In this document: piece by piece, positions 52,001-62,830 of the stretch
Layout: each line of letters starts with the position of its first letter
How positions within the stretch are numbered: the stretch's first letter is position 1
NCBI GenBank assembly: GCA_028015245.1
Contig: CM051367.1
Span: forward strand, 654,347 to 718,346
DNA length: 64,000 nucleotides
Reading direction: 5' to 3'
Origin: Cardamine occulta
Taxonomy: Eukaryota > Streptophyta > Magnoliopsida > Brassicales > Brassicaceae
Position numbers and translations under genes: made by a program
Notes under the pieces: generated by a model
Told to the model about the DNA's origin: nothing
Seen by the model: only the letters and a program-made list of their open reading frames with translations
Databases searched by the model: none

Positions 52001-54574
52001 TAAAAGGCTGAATCAAAGCTTTTTATGAAGTTTCATTACTGAAACCCAGTAGAGAGCAAACAATGGCTCTCGGTAGTGGCTCTGGAACATCTCAAAGCTG
52101 TTGGGAGAGATTAAACTACTATGACTACACTTCAACACTTCTATTCACTCTCATATGTATCTTGAAGGGTCATAACTCTTTTTTTAGGTCAATCAGCTTG
52201 AAATGGCCAAATCCTTGTAAATGAAACCATTGATTCTTCATATTTACATCAGTAGGTGGTATTTCAGCCTCCAGATGTGTCTTCTTGTTACAATTCCCAA
52301 CAATTACCATTTGAAACTCCTATGAGATTCTAATGACTAACCAAAAGATGATATAAGCTATAATACTTGTTTCTTAGTTTGACTTGTCTCTACACCTTGG
52401 TAGCATGCTTAATCACGTTATCAAAAGTGCTAAAAGGCTGAATCAAAGCCTTTTACGAAGTTTCATCACTCAAACCCAGTACTGAGCAAACAATGGCTTT
52501 TGATAGTGGCTCTTCAACATCTCAAAGCTGTTGGGAGAGATTAAGCTCCTATGACTACACTTCAACAATTCTGTTCACTCTTATTTGTATCTTTAGGAGT
52601 CATAACTCTATTTTAAGGTCTATCAGCTTGAAATGGCCAAATCCTTGTTAGTGAAACCATTGTTTCTTCATATTCACATCAATAGGTGTTGTTTAAGCAT
52701 CCATATAAGTATTCTTGCTACCACTCCCCGTATTCATCATTAGAAACTCTTATGTTATTCTAAGAACTAACAAAACTATGGTATAATCTCTAATGCTTGT
52801 TTCTTACTTTTACTTGGATCTACACCTTGGTAGCATGCTTAATCACATCATCAAAAGTGCTAAAAGGTTGAATCAAAGCTTTTTATGAAGTTTTATCACT
52901 CAAACCCAGTAGAGAGGAAACAATGGCTCTCGGTAGTGGCTTTGGAAGATCTCAAAGATGTTGGGAGCGCTTAAACTCCTATGACTACACTTCAACACTT
53001 CTATTCACTCTCATATGTATCTTGAAGGGTCATAACTCTTTTTTTAGGTCAATCAGCTTGAAATGGCCAAATCCTTGTAAATGAAACCATTGATTCTTCA
53101 TATTTACATCAGTAGGTGGTATTTCAGCCTCCAGATGTGTTTTCTTGTTACAACTCCCAACAATTACCATTTGAAACTCCTATGAGATTCTAATGACTAA
53201 CCAAAAGATGATATAAGCTATAATACTTGTTTCTTAGTTTGACTTGTCTCTACACCTTGGTAGCATGCTTAATCACGTTATCAAAAGTGCTAAAAGGGTG
53301 AATCAAAGCTTTTTTACGAAGTTTCATCACTCAAACCAGTACTGAGCAAACAATGGCTTTCGATAGTGGCTCTTCAACATCATAAAGCTGTTGGGAGAGA
53401 TTAAACTCCTATGACTACACTTCAACACTCTTGTTCACTCTCATTTGTATCTTGAAGAGTCATAACTCTGTTTTTTAGCTCTATCGACTGACATGGCCAA
53501 ATCTTTGTTAGTGAAACCATTGACTACACTTCAACACTCTTGTTCACTCTCATTTGTATCTTGAAGAGTCATAACTCTGTTTTTTAGCTCTATCAGCTTG
53601 ACATGGCCAAATCTTTGTTAGTGAAACCATTGATTCTTCATATTCACATCAATAGGTGTTGTTTAAGCATCCATATAAGTATTCTTGCTACCACTCCTCA
53701 TATTCATCATTAGAAACTCTTATGAGATTCTAAGAACTAACCAAACTATGGTATAATCTATAATGCTTGTTTCTTACTTTGACTTGGATCTACACCTTGG
53801 TAGCATGCTTAATGACATCATCAAAAGTGCTAAAAGGTTGAATCAAAGCTTTTTATGAAGTTTCATCACTCAAACCCAGTAGAGAGGAAACAATGGCTCT
53901 CGGTAGTGGCTTTGGAAGATCTCAAAGATGTTGGGAGCGCTTAAAGTCCTATGACTACACTTCAACACTTCTATTCACTCTCATTTGTATCTTGAAGGGT
54001 CATAACTCTTTTTTTAGGTCCATCAGCTTGAAATGGTCAAATCCTTGTAAATCAAACCATTGATTTTTCATATTCACATCCATAGGTGTTGTTTCAGCCC
54101 CCAGATGTGTCTTCTTGTTACAACTCCCAACAATTACCATTTGAAACTCCTATGAGATTCTAATGACTAACCAAAAGATGATATAAGCTATAATACTTGT
54201 TTCTTAGTTTGACTTGTCTCTACACCTTGGTAGCATGCTTAATCACGTTATCAAAAGTGCTAAAAGGCTGAATCAAAGCTTTTTACGAAGTTTCATCACT
54301 CAAACCCAGTACAGAGCAAACAATGGCTTTCGATAGTGGCTCTTCAACATCGCAAAGCTGTTGGGCGAGATTAAACTCCTATGACTACACTTCAACACTC
54401 TTGTTCACTCTCATTTGTATCTTGAAGAGTCATAACTCTGTTTTTAGCTCTATCAGCTTGACATGGCCAAATCTTTGTTAGTGAAACCATTGACTACACT
54501 TCAACACTCTTGTTCACTCTCATTTGTATCTTGAAGAGTCATAACTCTGTTTTTTAGCTCTATCAGCTTGACAT
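49017..54574. repeat. Satellite block 6
   Basis: Continues block 5 in phase. ~430-bp alternating monomers. Near 53521-53607 and again at 54490-54574 an extra partial copy of GACTACACTTCAACACTCTT..CAGCTTGACAT follows AAACCATTG, so the same partial duplication occurs twice about 970 bp apart. It ends at TTGACAT where the pararetrovirus begins. No gene is seen. Confidence 0.93.
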
Positions 54575-54584
54575 AGCATCGCAT

Positions 54585-54644
54585 TGACGCAAGCAATGAC
54601 GCAACCAAGCACCCAGTTGCATCACATTGACGCAAGCAATGACG
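54585..54644 (+). promoter_or_regulatory. Two as-1-like elements (tandem TGACG pairs)
   Basis: TGACG occurs at 54585, 54597, 54628 and 54640. Within each pair the spacing is 12 bp (TGACGCAAGCAATGACGCAA), the spacing of the as-1 element of the cauliflower mosaic virus 35S promoter, which binds TGA-type bZIP factors. The two pairs are 43 bp apart and lie 23 bp or more upstream of the TATA box. Confidence 0.75.
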
Positions 54645-54666
54645 CAACGAAGCACCCAGTTTCCCC

Positions 54667-54674
54667 TATAAATA
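54667..54674 (+). promoter_or_regulatory. TATA box of pararetrovirus promoter
   Basis: TATAAATA in CCCCTATAAATACTC, just downstream of the as-1-like pairs. Start of transcription would be expected near 54700 (inference). Confidence 0.7.
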
Positions 54675-55328
54675 CTCAACTCTACAAACGGAGGAAGCAC
54701 GCGATTCTCTCGCACAACCTTCTCTGTCTAAAACAAAATCTCTCTAAAATCTCTCTACAAAGCTTCTAAGTTTTAAAGTTTGTAATTTTCAAAATTATTA
54801 TATTATCTTAGTATCATCAAAAGCGAAAGTTCAAACTTATCATATCTGCAAAATCTCTGTAAACAAAACTATTGTAAAATTTTCAAAAAATTTACTATTC
54901 AATATTCGCAGTTTAAAAAAAAAAAAAATAAGAAATAAGTGGTATCAGAGCCTAAAAGATCTATATAGCAGTAAAAAAAAAAAAAACTTTTCTTCAAACC
55001 ACTGCATAGTTTTCTTTAAAAAACTTTTCTAAACGAAACTCTCTGAAATTAAAAATATTTAAACCCATTCTAAGAAAGATTCCAGCCCTTCTACCTTAGC
55101 ACTGTCACTGATTGGTGTTCCAGGCAGCAAGTCCTAAAGGCCGTAAGACCGTTGGTAAGCCACAGTCGTGCCACAGCAGAAAAGGTTAGTATCTTCCTAG
55201 ACTATGTTTAAATAATTTTAATCATAAATCTTCAATTAGAAAGTTTTTTAAATCCAAACATGCACCATCTACATCTCATACTACAATTAACTCAAGAGAA
55301 ATTATGACAAAAATAACAACCTTTAATC
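54675..55328 (+). other. Pararetrovirus leader, no clear gene
   Basis: It holds the primer site (54940-54952), two A-runs (about 54916-54928, 54973-54985) and a more GC-rich island at 55082-55190. I see only very short frames. Long structured leaders are usual in this virus family. Confidence 0.5.
54940..54952 (+). other. Primer binding site, tRNA-Met (pararetrovirus)
   Basis: TGGTATCAGAGCC, the standard initiator tRNA-Met site used by Caulimoviridae for minus-strand DNA synthesis. A degenerate copy, TGGTAGCAGA, is at 61951-61960. Confidence 0.85.
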
Positions 55329-55994
55329 ATGAGTTATCAAAGAATAAACTACCTCATATTAATCCAGAACATATATATCAAATTGGTACTTTTGATTTTA
55401 AGACCGCTTATGCAATCAAAAGAACACGAACAAACAATATCTTTACAAAATGAATTTGAAGAAATTAAACTGCTATCATCAGTTGCTTTAGAAAAATATA
55501 AGCAAAAAGGATTTAATTACCTTCATTTTGGATTAGTCCAAATTGCAATTAAACCATTATCAAGAAATGGTATTGATTCACCAATACTTATGCTATTAAG
55601 AGATAAAACACTATTAAAATTTGAAGACTAGCTTCTTGGAGCAGTCCAATCGAATCTATGTAGCGGAGCAATTTATTTTAATTGTGCTCCTAATTTTCAA
55701 GTAAGTTTACATGATTCAACTATACTCAATACATTGGTATTAAATGTCCATCTACCAGAAGTAAAATTCCAAAGTGAACGACATGGTTACTTAATACTAT
55801 ATCGAATTTACTTTAAACAATCAACTTCTGAATTTAATCCAAGATGTTTATTACAAGATGATAAAGGTGAAACAACTATATTAGCAGTACATAGTAAGGA
55901 TACACCAAGCGCTAACATCGCACCTAAACAATTAAAATGGAATGAATTAACCATTCCGGATCAATGGAAACTTCGAAATTACTCAACCTCCTAG
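55329..55994 (+). pseudogene. Pararetrovirus movement-protein remnant
   Basis: Two frames (55329-55631 and 55632-55994) together cover a region resembling the 30K-type cell-to-cell movement protein of Caulimoviridae: YLHFGLVQIAIKPL in the first part and LNTLVLNVHLPEVKF in the second. A stop at 55629-55631 separates the halves. Identification is by eye from the family pattern; no active protein could come from this locus. Confidence 0.65.
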
Positions 55995-58600
55995 AAACTT
56001 TGAACAAAGAAATATTTCAAATATAATAGAAGCAGAGACGGAAAAATAATACTACAATTGGATCGTTTAGAGAACCTACTCCACCAAAAATAAGTTCATA
56101 TTATTCTCGACCTTCTTTTTCTGAATTTCGTTCTGGACAATCGAGCACATATTCAGAAGTAGAAAGCGTCAATCAAAGTGATAAACAAGACATTAAATTT
56201 AAAGCACCTATTGCTGAACCGAATAGTAACTTATATGCAACATCACCTACACATTCAGATTTTAAATCTATTAATGTAATTACAAAAGAATATGCAATCA
56301 ATAAACAATATATCAAAGAAGATATCTATTCAAAAGAAAATGATGATAAGAGAAACTGGTATTTCAATACGTTTTCTAAACAACAAACACTAGAATATAG
56401 AGAAAAATGGTACAATTGTATGCTGCTAAAAGAAATAGATATTCCATTTTTTATATGGTTTGAAACATATTCAATAGCGTATAACATAGATTACCCATTT
56501 AAAACAATTAATACAAGTTCATCTTTAGGACAATTATGGGAACAAGTAGATGGATCTAAAACTAAATCAATACATCCCCGTTAAAAGATTTAAAAATAAA
56601 TACACCAAAAAGACAAATTATAGCCACGCCATTTAAAACTGGTGCAAATAGAGACGATAAAGAACCCGTCCTATTACAAGACATTAAATCTATTTATCAA
56701 CAAAATAACTATCAAAGTCAAATATTATATACAATCTCAAAGCAAGTAGATCAAATAGATCATAAATTAAATCTGAATGAATATAATAAATTAGATCAAA
56801 GTATGCAACATCCTTTTTCATCTACGTCTATACCTATATTTAAACCAATAAATAGACAAGTAATATTTCCTGAAAATGAAATATTAAAATCAATCGCATC
56901 TAGATTAGCAAACTTAGACAAAGGTAAAGGAATAAACAATATTGACCAAACGATAATGAATCTATTCAATCCTCAACACAATCCGATAATGATAATCACG
57001 ACATAAATCGCATAAGAAACAAAATAAGATCAAATAAACCTTATTATAAAAGACATACTCCACCCGACTTACTATATGAAGAACAATATAATCAAAATAG
57101 AAATGTATACACTGGAGATGGTATATATGAATGGAATATAGATGGCAAATCGGAATACCAAATTATGTCTGTATTACAAGAAATGGGAATGGCTTCTTTA
57201 TATCCTATAAAGCTAGAGGCAATTCTGATAAACAAGCATCCGTATTATTAATAACTGGTTTCTTTGGAGCTTTAAAATATTGGTGGGATAACTCGCTAGG
57301 CGTACCTACTCAAGATTCAATAATTAATCATGTAGAAATAAGAAAAATAGAAGATAATGCGGTTTCATTGAAGAAGTAGAACATCAAAATGCAGTAGAAG
57401 TCTTAATTCATACAATAACCATGCATTTTGTCGAAATCCTAATGAAGAATCCGAAAGTAAAAAAAATAATTTTAACCAATTTAAGATGTCCTACTTTGGG
57501 CGACTTTAAATGGTATAAGGATATTTTATAACTAATATATTTCAAAGAAAAGATTGTAATCAACCTTTTTTGGAAAGAAACGATTTATTTGGGATTACCA
57601 TCTTTTTTAGCTGAAAAAATAATCAATAAATTAAAAGAGTATTCGGAGGACAACCAGTCCCTTGGAATCCAATAACGAATGGTTAATTTTTTGCATTCAT
57701 TTAAATGGAAGGTTTAGCCTTATGTCAAGAACATAAAGATAAAAAGCGAAATGATAAATACAAATTTAAAACCACTATGGGTTAGTTTTTGAACAATATG
57801 GATATTCAAGGCTTAATCCACCATCAAGAATTAAACGTTTAAAATTTAGGCAAAAGAGATCAAATGATATCAAGTATTATCCAAAACCAAAACATTATCA
57901 AAACCCTTCAAATTATCCAAAACCAAAGAAGTTTCATAAGAAACCATTTAATAAATATAACAAACATAAATCTACTAATAATATAGTTTGTTGGAATTAT
58001 AGCGTCCCGGACATAGGTCCACGGAATGTAAAATGAAGAAAAAGATAAATGAAATATTTCAAGATCAACCTGATATTCAAGAAAAGTTAACAAAATTACT
58101 AATATCAGAATCTGAATTATCGAGAAAATGAATCTTATAGCAATAATTCAATAAATGAAATAGAAAACTTAAGTGATTCTTCTACCGAATCACAAGAAGT
58201 TTCTGATAATTTATGTAATTGTAATGTAATCAACGTAATAACCAAAGATAATAATAAACAATTCCTATTAGACATTATAGACAAAATAAATGATCCTAAT
58301 ACAAAAAGGGAATATTTAACAAAATTAAAGGATATTATATATCAAGAAAATCAATTAGCTATTCCTCAACCATTTAGTTTAAACAAAATATTTGAAAAAT
58401 ATCCAACTCAAAGTTTATTTAAACAAGTAACAACTGGCGAATTACAACATGAAGTTAAACAACTTAAAACACAAATAAAAGACTTACAAATAATTGTTAA
58501 CCAACAAGATCTAAAACAATTACAAACAGATGCTACGCTTATCTTTAATAGAATCATCAAATCCTAATCAAGCATCTTCAAGTAATCAAGATCCACAAAA
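55995..58600 (+). pseudogene. Pararetrovirus coat-protein region remnant
   Basis: The region has scattered open pieces of a Lys/Asn/Ile-rich protein. The segment ITGFFGALKYWWDNSLGVPT (about 57257-57316) resembles the capsid core of plant caulimovirus-like polyproteins. A Lys/Pro/Tyr-rich basic stretch (about 57830-57960) precedes a damaged zinc knuckle near 57990-58035, in which the second Cys position reads Tyr and a frameshift intervenes. Stops occur near 56583, 57003, 57379 and 58128. A Gln/Lys-rich coiled-coil-like part follows at 58440-58560. Confidence 0.6.
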
Positions 58601-59080
58601 TGATAATAGTCACATATCACAAAAGCGAAGAATATATACAAAACATCAATAAAATTAATTATCAAAAATGGTATACCAAAATAACATTACATATAGGACA
58701 TGATTTCAAAATTAATACAATTGCATTACTAGATTCTGGTGCTGATTATAACTGTATTCGTTGAGGGTCTTGTACCCACTAAATTTTATGAGAAAACTCT
58801 TTGACGCCTAAGCGGCGCCAATGGAAGCAATTTAAAAGTAAAATATAAATTACCATGCTAAAAATCTGTAATCAAGGATATTGTTTTAAAAACCAATTTA
58901 TCTTAGTTAAAGATTTAACACAAGAAGTAATATTAGGAACACCATTTTTTCATAAATTTATCCTTTTAAAGTATCCGAATCTGAATAACTACAAAAGTTA
59001 TAGGAACAAAAATGTTATTCAATTTTTATTACCTATGAAAACTAAAGGAAATATTAGAACTCCAACATAATACAATACAA
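58601..59080 (+). pseudogene. Pararetrovirus aspartic protease remnant
   Basis: The active site reads LLDSGADYNCI (Asp-Ser-Gly) near 58730-58762, followed immediately by an in-frame stop. The flap region continues in a second frame (58855-59070: NQFILVKDLTQEVILGTPFF, with the ILGTPF signature typical of retropepsins). Confidence 0.7.
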
Positions 59081-60231
59081 AAAACAATCAACTTAATAAA
59101 TGGAAAACATAAACATATTCAATATCTACAAGAAGAAATATCTTACAAAAAATTAGAAGAACAATTAAAATCTCCTTATATAATTAACAAAATAAAAACT
59201 ATCGAAAGCGAATTAATCAAACAAGTATGTTCTGATCTACCCAATGCATTTTGGAGCGAAAACAACATACTGGTTAGTCTACCTATATAAAAGAATTTAA
59301 TGAAAAACTTATACCAACTAAAGCAAGACCTATTCAAATGAATAAAACATTATTAGAACAATGTCAAAAAGAAATACAAGATTTATTAAATAAAAATTAA
59401 TTAGACCATCCAAGTCACCTTGGGTTGTGCAGCATTTTATGTAAACAATGCATCCTGAAAAAGAACGTGGAGTACCACGACTGGTCATTAATTACAAACC
59501 ACTGAATGACGTCCTACAATGGATTAGATATCCGATACCCAATAAAAAGAGATTTATTAAGCGATTATACAATGCAAAAATCTTTTCAAAATTTGATATG
59601 AAAAGCGGGTTCGGCAAATACAAATTGCGAACAAGATAAATACAAAACAGCATTTACAGTACCTTTTTGGTCATTCTGAATGGAGCGTAATGCCATTGGG
59701 TCTTAAAATGCACCATCTGAATTTCAACACATTATGAATGATATATTCAACAGTTCATCAACATTAGCTATAGTCTATATAGATGATGTCTTAATATACT
59801 CAACATCAATTGATCAACACTTTAGTCATTTAAATACATTTTTTAAATATAGTGAAAACCAATGGATTAGTTTTATCTAAACAAAAAATGAATTTATTTC
59901 AAACTAAAGTAAGATTCTTAGGACATAATATATATCAAGGAACTATGACGCCCATATCAAGATCAATTGAGTTTGCGACAAATTCCCGAGGGCAATTAAG
60001 AGAAAAAACTCAACTTCAACGATTTCTAGGTTGTCTAAACTATGTTTCAGACTTTCTACCCAATTTGAGAAAAACTATTCACCCCTTATTTCAACGATTC
60101 CAAAAAAACCCTAAACCATGGACAAATCAGCATACTAAGTTAGTAAAACAAGTTAAATTGCAAGTAAAAACCTTACCATGTCTGTCAATTCCTAATCCTG
60201 AAGCTAGTATGATAGTTGAGGCCGATGCTTG
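59081..60231 (+). pseudogene. Pararetrovirus reverse transcriptase remnant
   Basis: Recognisable motifs are ARPIQMNKTLLEQ (about 59320), RLVINYKPLNDVLQWIRYPI (about 59480), FSKFDMKSGF (about 59587), the WSVMPLG block (about 59680) and the catalytic YIDDVLIYS (about 59780). The segment FLGHNIYQGTMTPISRSIEF (about 59920) and the RNase H linker FLGCLNYVSDFLPN follow. Stops and frameshifts near 59398, 59637, 59700 and 59855 break it. No integrase follows, as expected for a pararetrovirus. Confidence 0.8.
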
Positions 60232-60720
60232 AAGTAGGTTATGGAGGCATTCTAAAACAGAAACTCTCTAAAGTCGAGTAAAAGAATCTATAATACGTTT
60301 TCATTCGGAGTCTTGGTTAGGACCCCAACAAGCTTATTCAACAGTTAAAAAAGAAGTACTTTCCATAGTTAATTGTATTTCAAAATTTCAAGATGATTTA
60401 ATCAATAAAAAATTCCTACTACGGGTTGACTGTAAGTCAGCAAAAGAAATATTACAAAAGGATGTTAAAAATTTAGTTTCTAAACAAATATTTGCCCGTT
60501 GGTAAGCTATATTATCTGTATTTGATTTTGATATCCAATATATTAAAGGCGAAAATAATTCTTTACCTGATTTTCTAACAAGAGAATATTTACAGGGAAA
60601 AACAACCGATATTCAACAAAAGGCTATTCAAGATGGCCGGATCCTAAAAGTAAAAACCGATGCTGCATCGGATTATATCAAAACCAACCCCATCTTGGGG
60701 GTAAACCTCTGAGTATTCAA
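60232..60720 (+). pseudogene. Pararetrovirus RNase H remnant
   Basis: It begins at VEADA (about 60220), is frameshifted at once (GYGGIL), and continues YSTVKKEVLSIVNCISKFQD (about 60335) with the catalytic Glu, RVDCKSAKEIL, then IQYIKGENNSLPDFLTREY. These are the RNase H motifs in normal order. At least two frame changes and one stop (about 60503) occur. Confidence 0.78.
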
Positions 60721-61780
60721 AATACTTTCTCGGCTCTTGCCGAATTTCCTCCTCTTTCTTATGTAAATCGGTAACCACCTCAAAAAGGCCAAACTTCTTC
60801 TCAACTATCTTCTTCTATTCAAACCGCTACCAAATCAAATTACTTCCTCAAACCACAGAAACAACATCTATTAACTACCCACTATACAAAACCTATTACC
60901 CTCAAAAGAACTCCAAATATTTACCAATCGTGTCTTTTTATGCGGGCGGTCTTTATCCTACTGATAATGTACTCAAAAATAGAACCTTCTATGAGTATAT
61001 TCTAGTAGACTCTGTTCTGTCGAAATTACTCATCACCTCTACAAAGCGATCCCAATCTCATATCCTATTCAACTTGCAAAATTCTTAAGTATCCAATCTA
61101 TTCAAGAGCTTGGTTTCATTCATACCCATACTACCAAATCTTTCTCTACCCATGGCTACCATATTATGGCTACTCCTATATTGATTATATCAATGCCTTC
61201 TTTTCGAACCTTTTACTTAAGACTCTACGATCATTCTGGTTTATTTCCTTTGATCGTAACTCTAAAAACTATCCTCCTGGTTCTCTCTGAATGGTGGCAT
61301 TGGCTAGAGTCCTACCAATGACATCTACCCAACCGATCTTTTCAAAACCTCTTACCCTATTATCTCAAACATATTAATCAACAGCCTGTTGGGTCTCTCA
61401 ACATTATTTCCTTTCATATTGACATGGGAATCCCATGGATATGTTCATGGCATTTCAACATTGCTCTCTTTCTCCCTAGCATGCCTGTTTTCCTTACTCG
61501 AGAAATTCTGCATTAAATGGTGGGACAAGTTTAATCTTGACCGTTGTTCTCTAACCAATATTCAAAAATTCTTCCAAATAAGCAAAAGTTCACACAATTT
61601 GTAAAAAGTTGTCTCTAAATCAACCCCCTCCTTAAACCAGATCAACTTCATGCATCCTCTACTTCTAAAAACCAAGCCATCTACTCCACCACCAACCAAA
61701 CCATCTACTCAAGCACCGACTCAAAGTCCAACTCACTCATCCAACTCTTCCAAATCCGCTCTCACCGCTTCAGGCTGAGC
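60721..61780 (+). pseudogene. Unidentified downstream reading frame of pararetrovirus
   Basis: After RNase H, patches of plausible coding sequence alternate between frames: SFYAGGLYPTDNVLKNRTFY (about 60937), IPSYPIQLAKFLSIQSIQEL (about 61045), and a hydrophobic-aromatic piece around 61389-61604 with IKWWDKFNLDRCS. The tail is Ser/Thr/Pro-rich. Its position is where some Caulimoviridae carry a translational transactivator, but I cannot assign it. Confidence 0.4.
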
Positions 61781-62334
61781 AAAACTCCAAAAATTATACA
61801 CTATAAGCCCACAAATGGAATCCTCCGGCGATGGCCGAGGACAATCTGAATTCCGACATTCAATCCACCGACACTATACAATCGGATGATCCCTACGGTG
61901 GCCCCCCTAAACAAGATCCATTTGAAATATAAAAAAAAAAAAAAAATAAGTGGTAGCAGAAATAATAAAAAAAAAAAAAAAAAACCCAATAATGAGGTTA
62001 TCTTAACCCTGATAGCAATATCAAAGTTAAAGGCTATTAAAACAAGCGGCTCTCGGTAAAGAATAATCAAATCCGTTTATAGCTGATGCTTTGCTCAAAA
62101 GCATGTTAGATGTATAGACATCTAGATAAATTTATTCAATGTATATTCTAGTAGACTCATATCTTATGTATTTTAATTTGTATCTTATAAATCTTATGTC
62201 TTATCCCTACGATAATAATAATCTACAAGTATAGCTGTATGAAAAGTCTATATAAAGATGTATTTGAGAAATCAAGATCGCAACACCAAGCAAATGGGAC
62301 CCACCTCCGACATATGGGACCCACTTAAACAAAT
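61781..62334 (+). other. Pararetrovirus 3' region with second primer-like site
   Basis: It contains two A-runs flanking TGGTAGCAGA (61951-61960), similar in layout to the primer-site region at 54916-54985 though the flanks differ. A 17-bp copy of 60997-61013 (TATATTCTAGTAGACTC) is at 62142-62158. AGATGTATAGACATCT (62109-62124) could form a small hairpin. TGGGACCCAC occurs twice just before the gap. No gene is seen. Confidence 0.45.
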
Positions 62335-62434
62335 NNNNNNNNNNNNNNNNNNNNNNNNNNNNNNNNNNNNNNNNNNNNNNNNNNNNNNNNNNNNNNNNNN
62401 NNNNNNNNNNNNNNNNNNNNNNNNNNNNNNNNNN
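62335..62434. other. Assembly gap of 100 N
   Basis: Exactly 100 unknown bases, a conventional placeholder length, so the true distance is unknown. Sequence to the left is pararetrovirus-like and to the right Gypsy pol, so the junction is not resolved. Confidence 0.99.
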
Positions 62435-62830
62435 CTAGCTTAGACAAAGTATTTTCCAAAAGTAGCTCCAAGAACATAGTGTCCCTATCACTAACAATAG
62501 TTCTGGGCATGCCATGAATCCTAACCATCTCTTTAAGAGAAAAGTTAGCTACATGAGAAGCATCATCGGGTTTTAATGACAATGAAATGTGCCATCTTAG
62601 AAAACCTATCAATAACAACAAAGATGGAGTCCTTTCCCAGTCCTAGTTCTAGGCAATCCAAGCACAAAATCCATAGATATGTCATTCCGGGGCTGAGTAG
62701 GGATTGGTAAAGGCGTGTACAAACCTTGAGACTGTACCTTTGATTTGGCATTTGCAAGTGACACATCTTCGCAGACTCTATCCACATCTCTCTTCATACG
62801 CTGTTAATAAAATGCTCTTGTAGTACTTTT
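62435..62830 (-). pseudogene. Gypsy integrase remnant (second copy)
   Basis: From the right: MKRDVDRVC (zinc finger broken by a shift near 62760), ISMDFVLGLPRTRTGK, FVVIDRFSKMAHFI and IHGMPRTIVSDRDTMF with the second catalytic Asp. Frameshifts near 62575 and 62635 and the gap end it. It corresponds to the first half of 43211-44440. Confidence 0.82.

Larger units (their letters stand above)
54575..62334 (+). mobile_element. Endogenous pararetrovirus (Caulimoviridae-like), broken
   Basis: In order on the plus strand: a promoter with as-1-like elements and a TATA box, a tRNA-Met primer site, a long leader, then remnants of movement protein, coat protein with zinc knuckle, aspartic protease, reverse transcriptase and RNase H, and a further unidentified reading frame. 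There is no integrase and there are no LTRs, which separates it from Copia and Gypsy. Every protein region is broken by stops and frameshifts, so it is a non-functional genomic relic. The left junction lies in a satellite monomer; the right end is lost at the assembly gap. About 7.0 kb separate the primer site from a similar one near the right end, which fits the genome size of the family. Confidence 0.85.

Noticed and set aside
4387..54574. CRISPR-like array
   Set aside because: The repeats are contiguous ~430-bp monomers without unique spacers, in plant DNA with no cas genes.
61801..62070. Minus-strand frame rich in Phe and Leu, membrane-like
   Set aside because: The hydrophobic run comes from the two poly-A tracts near 61930-61983 read in antisense.
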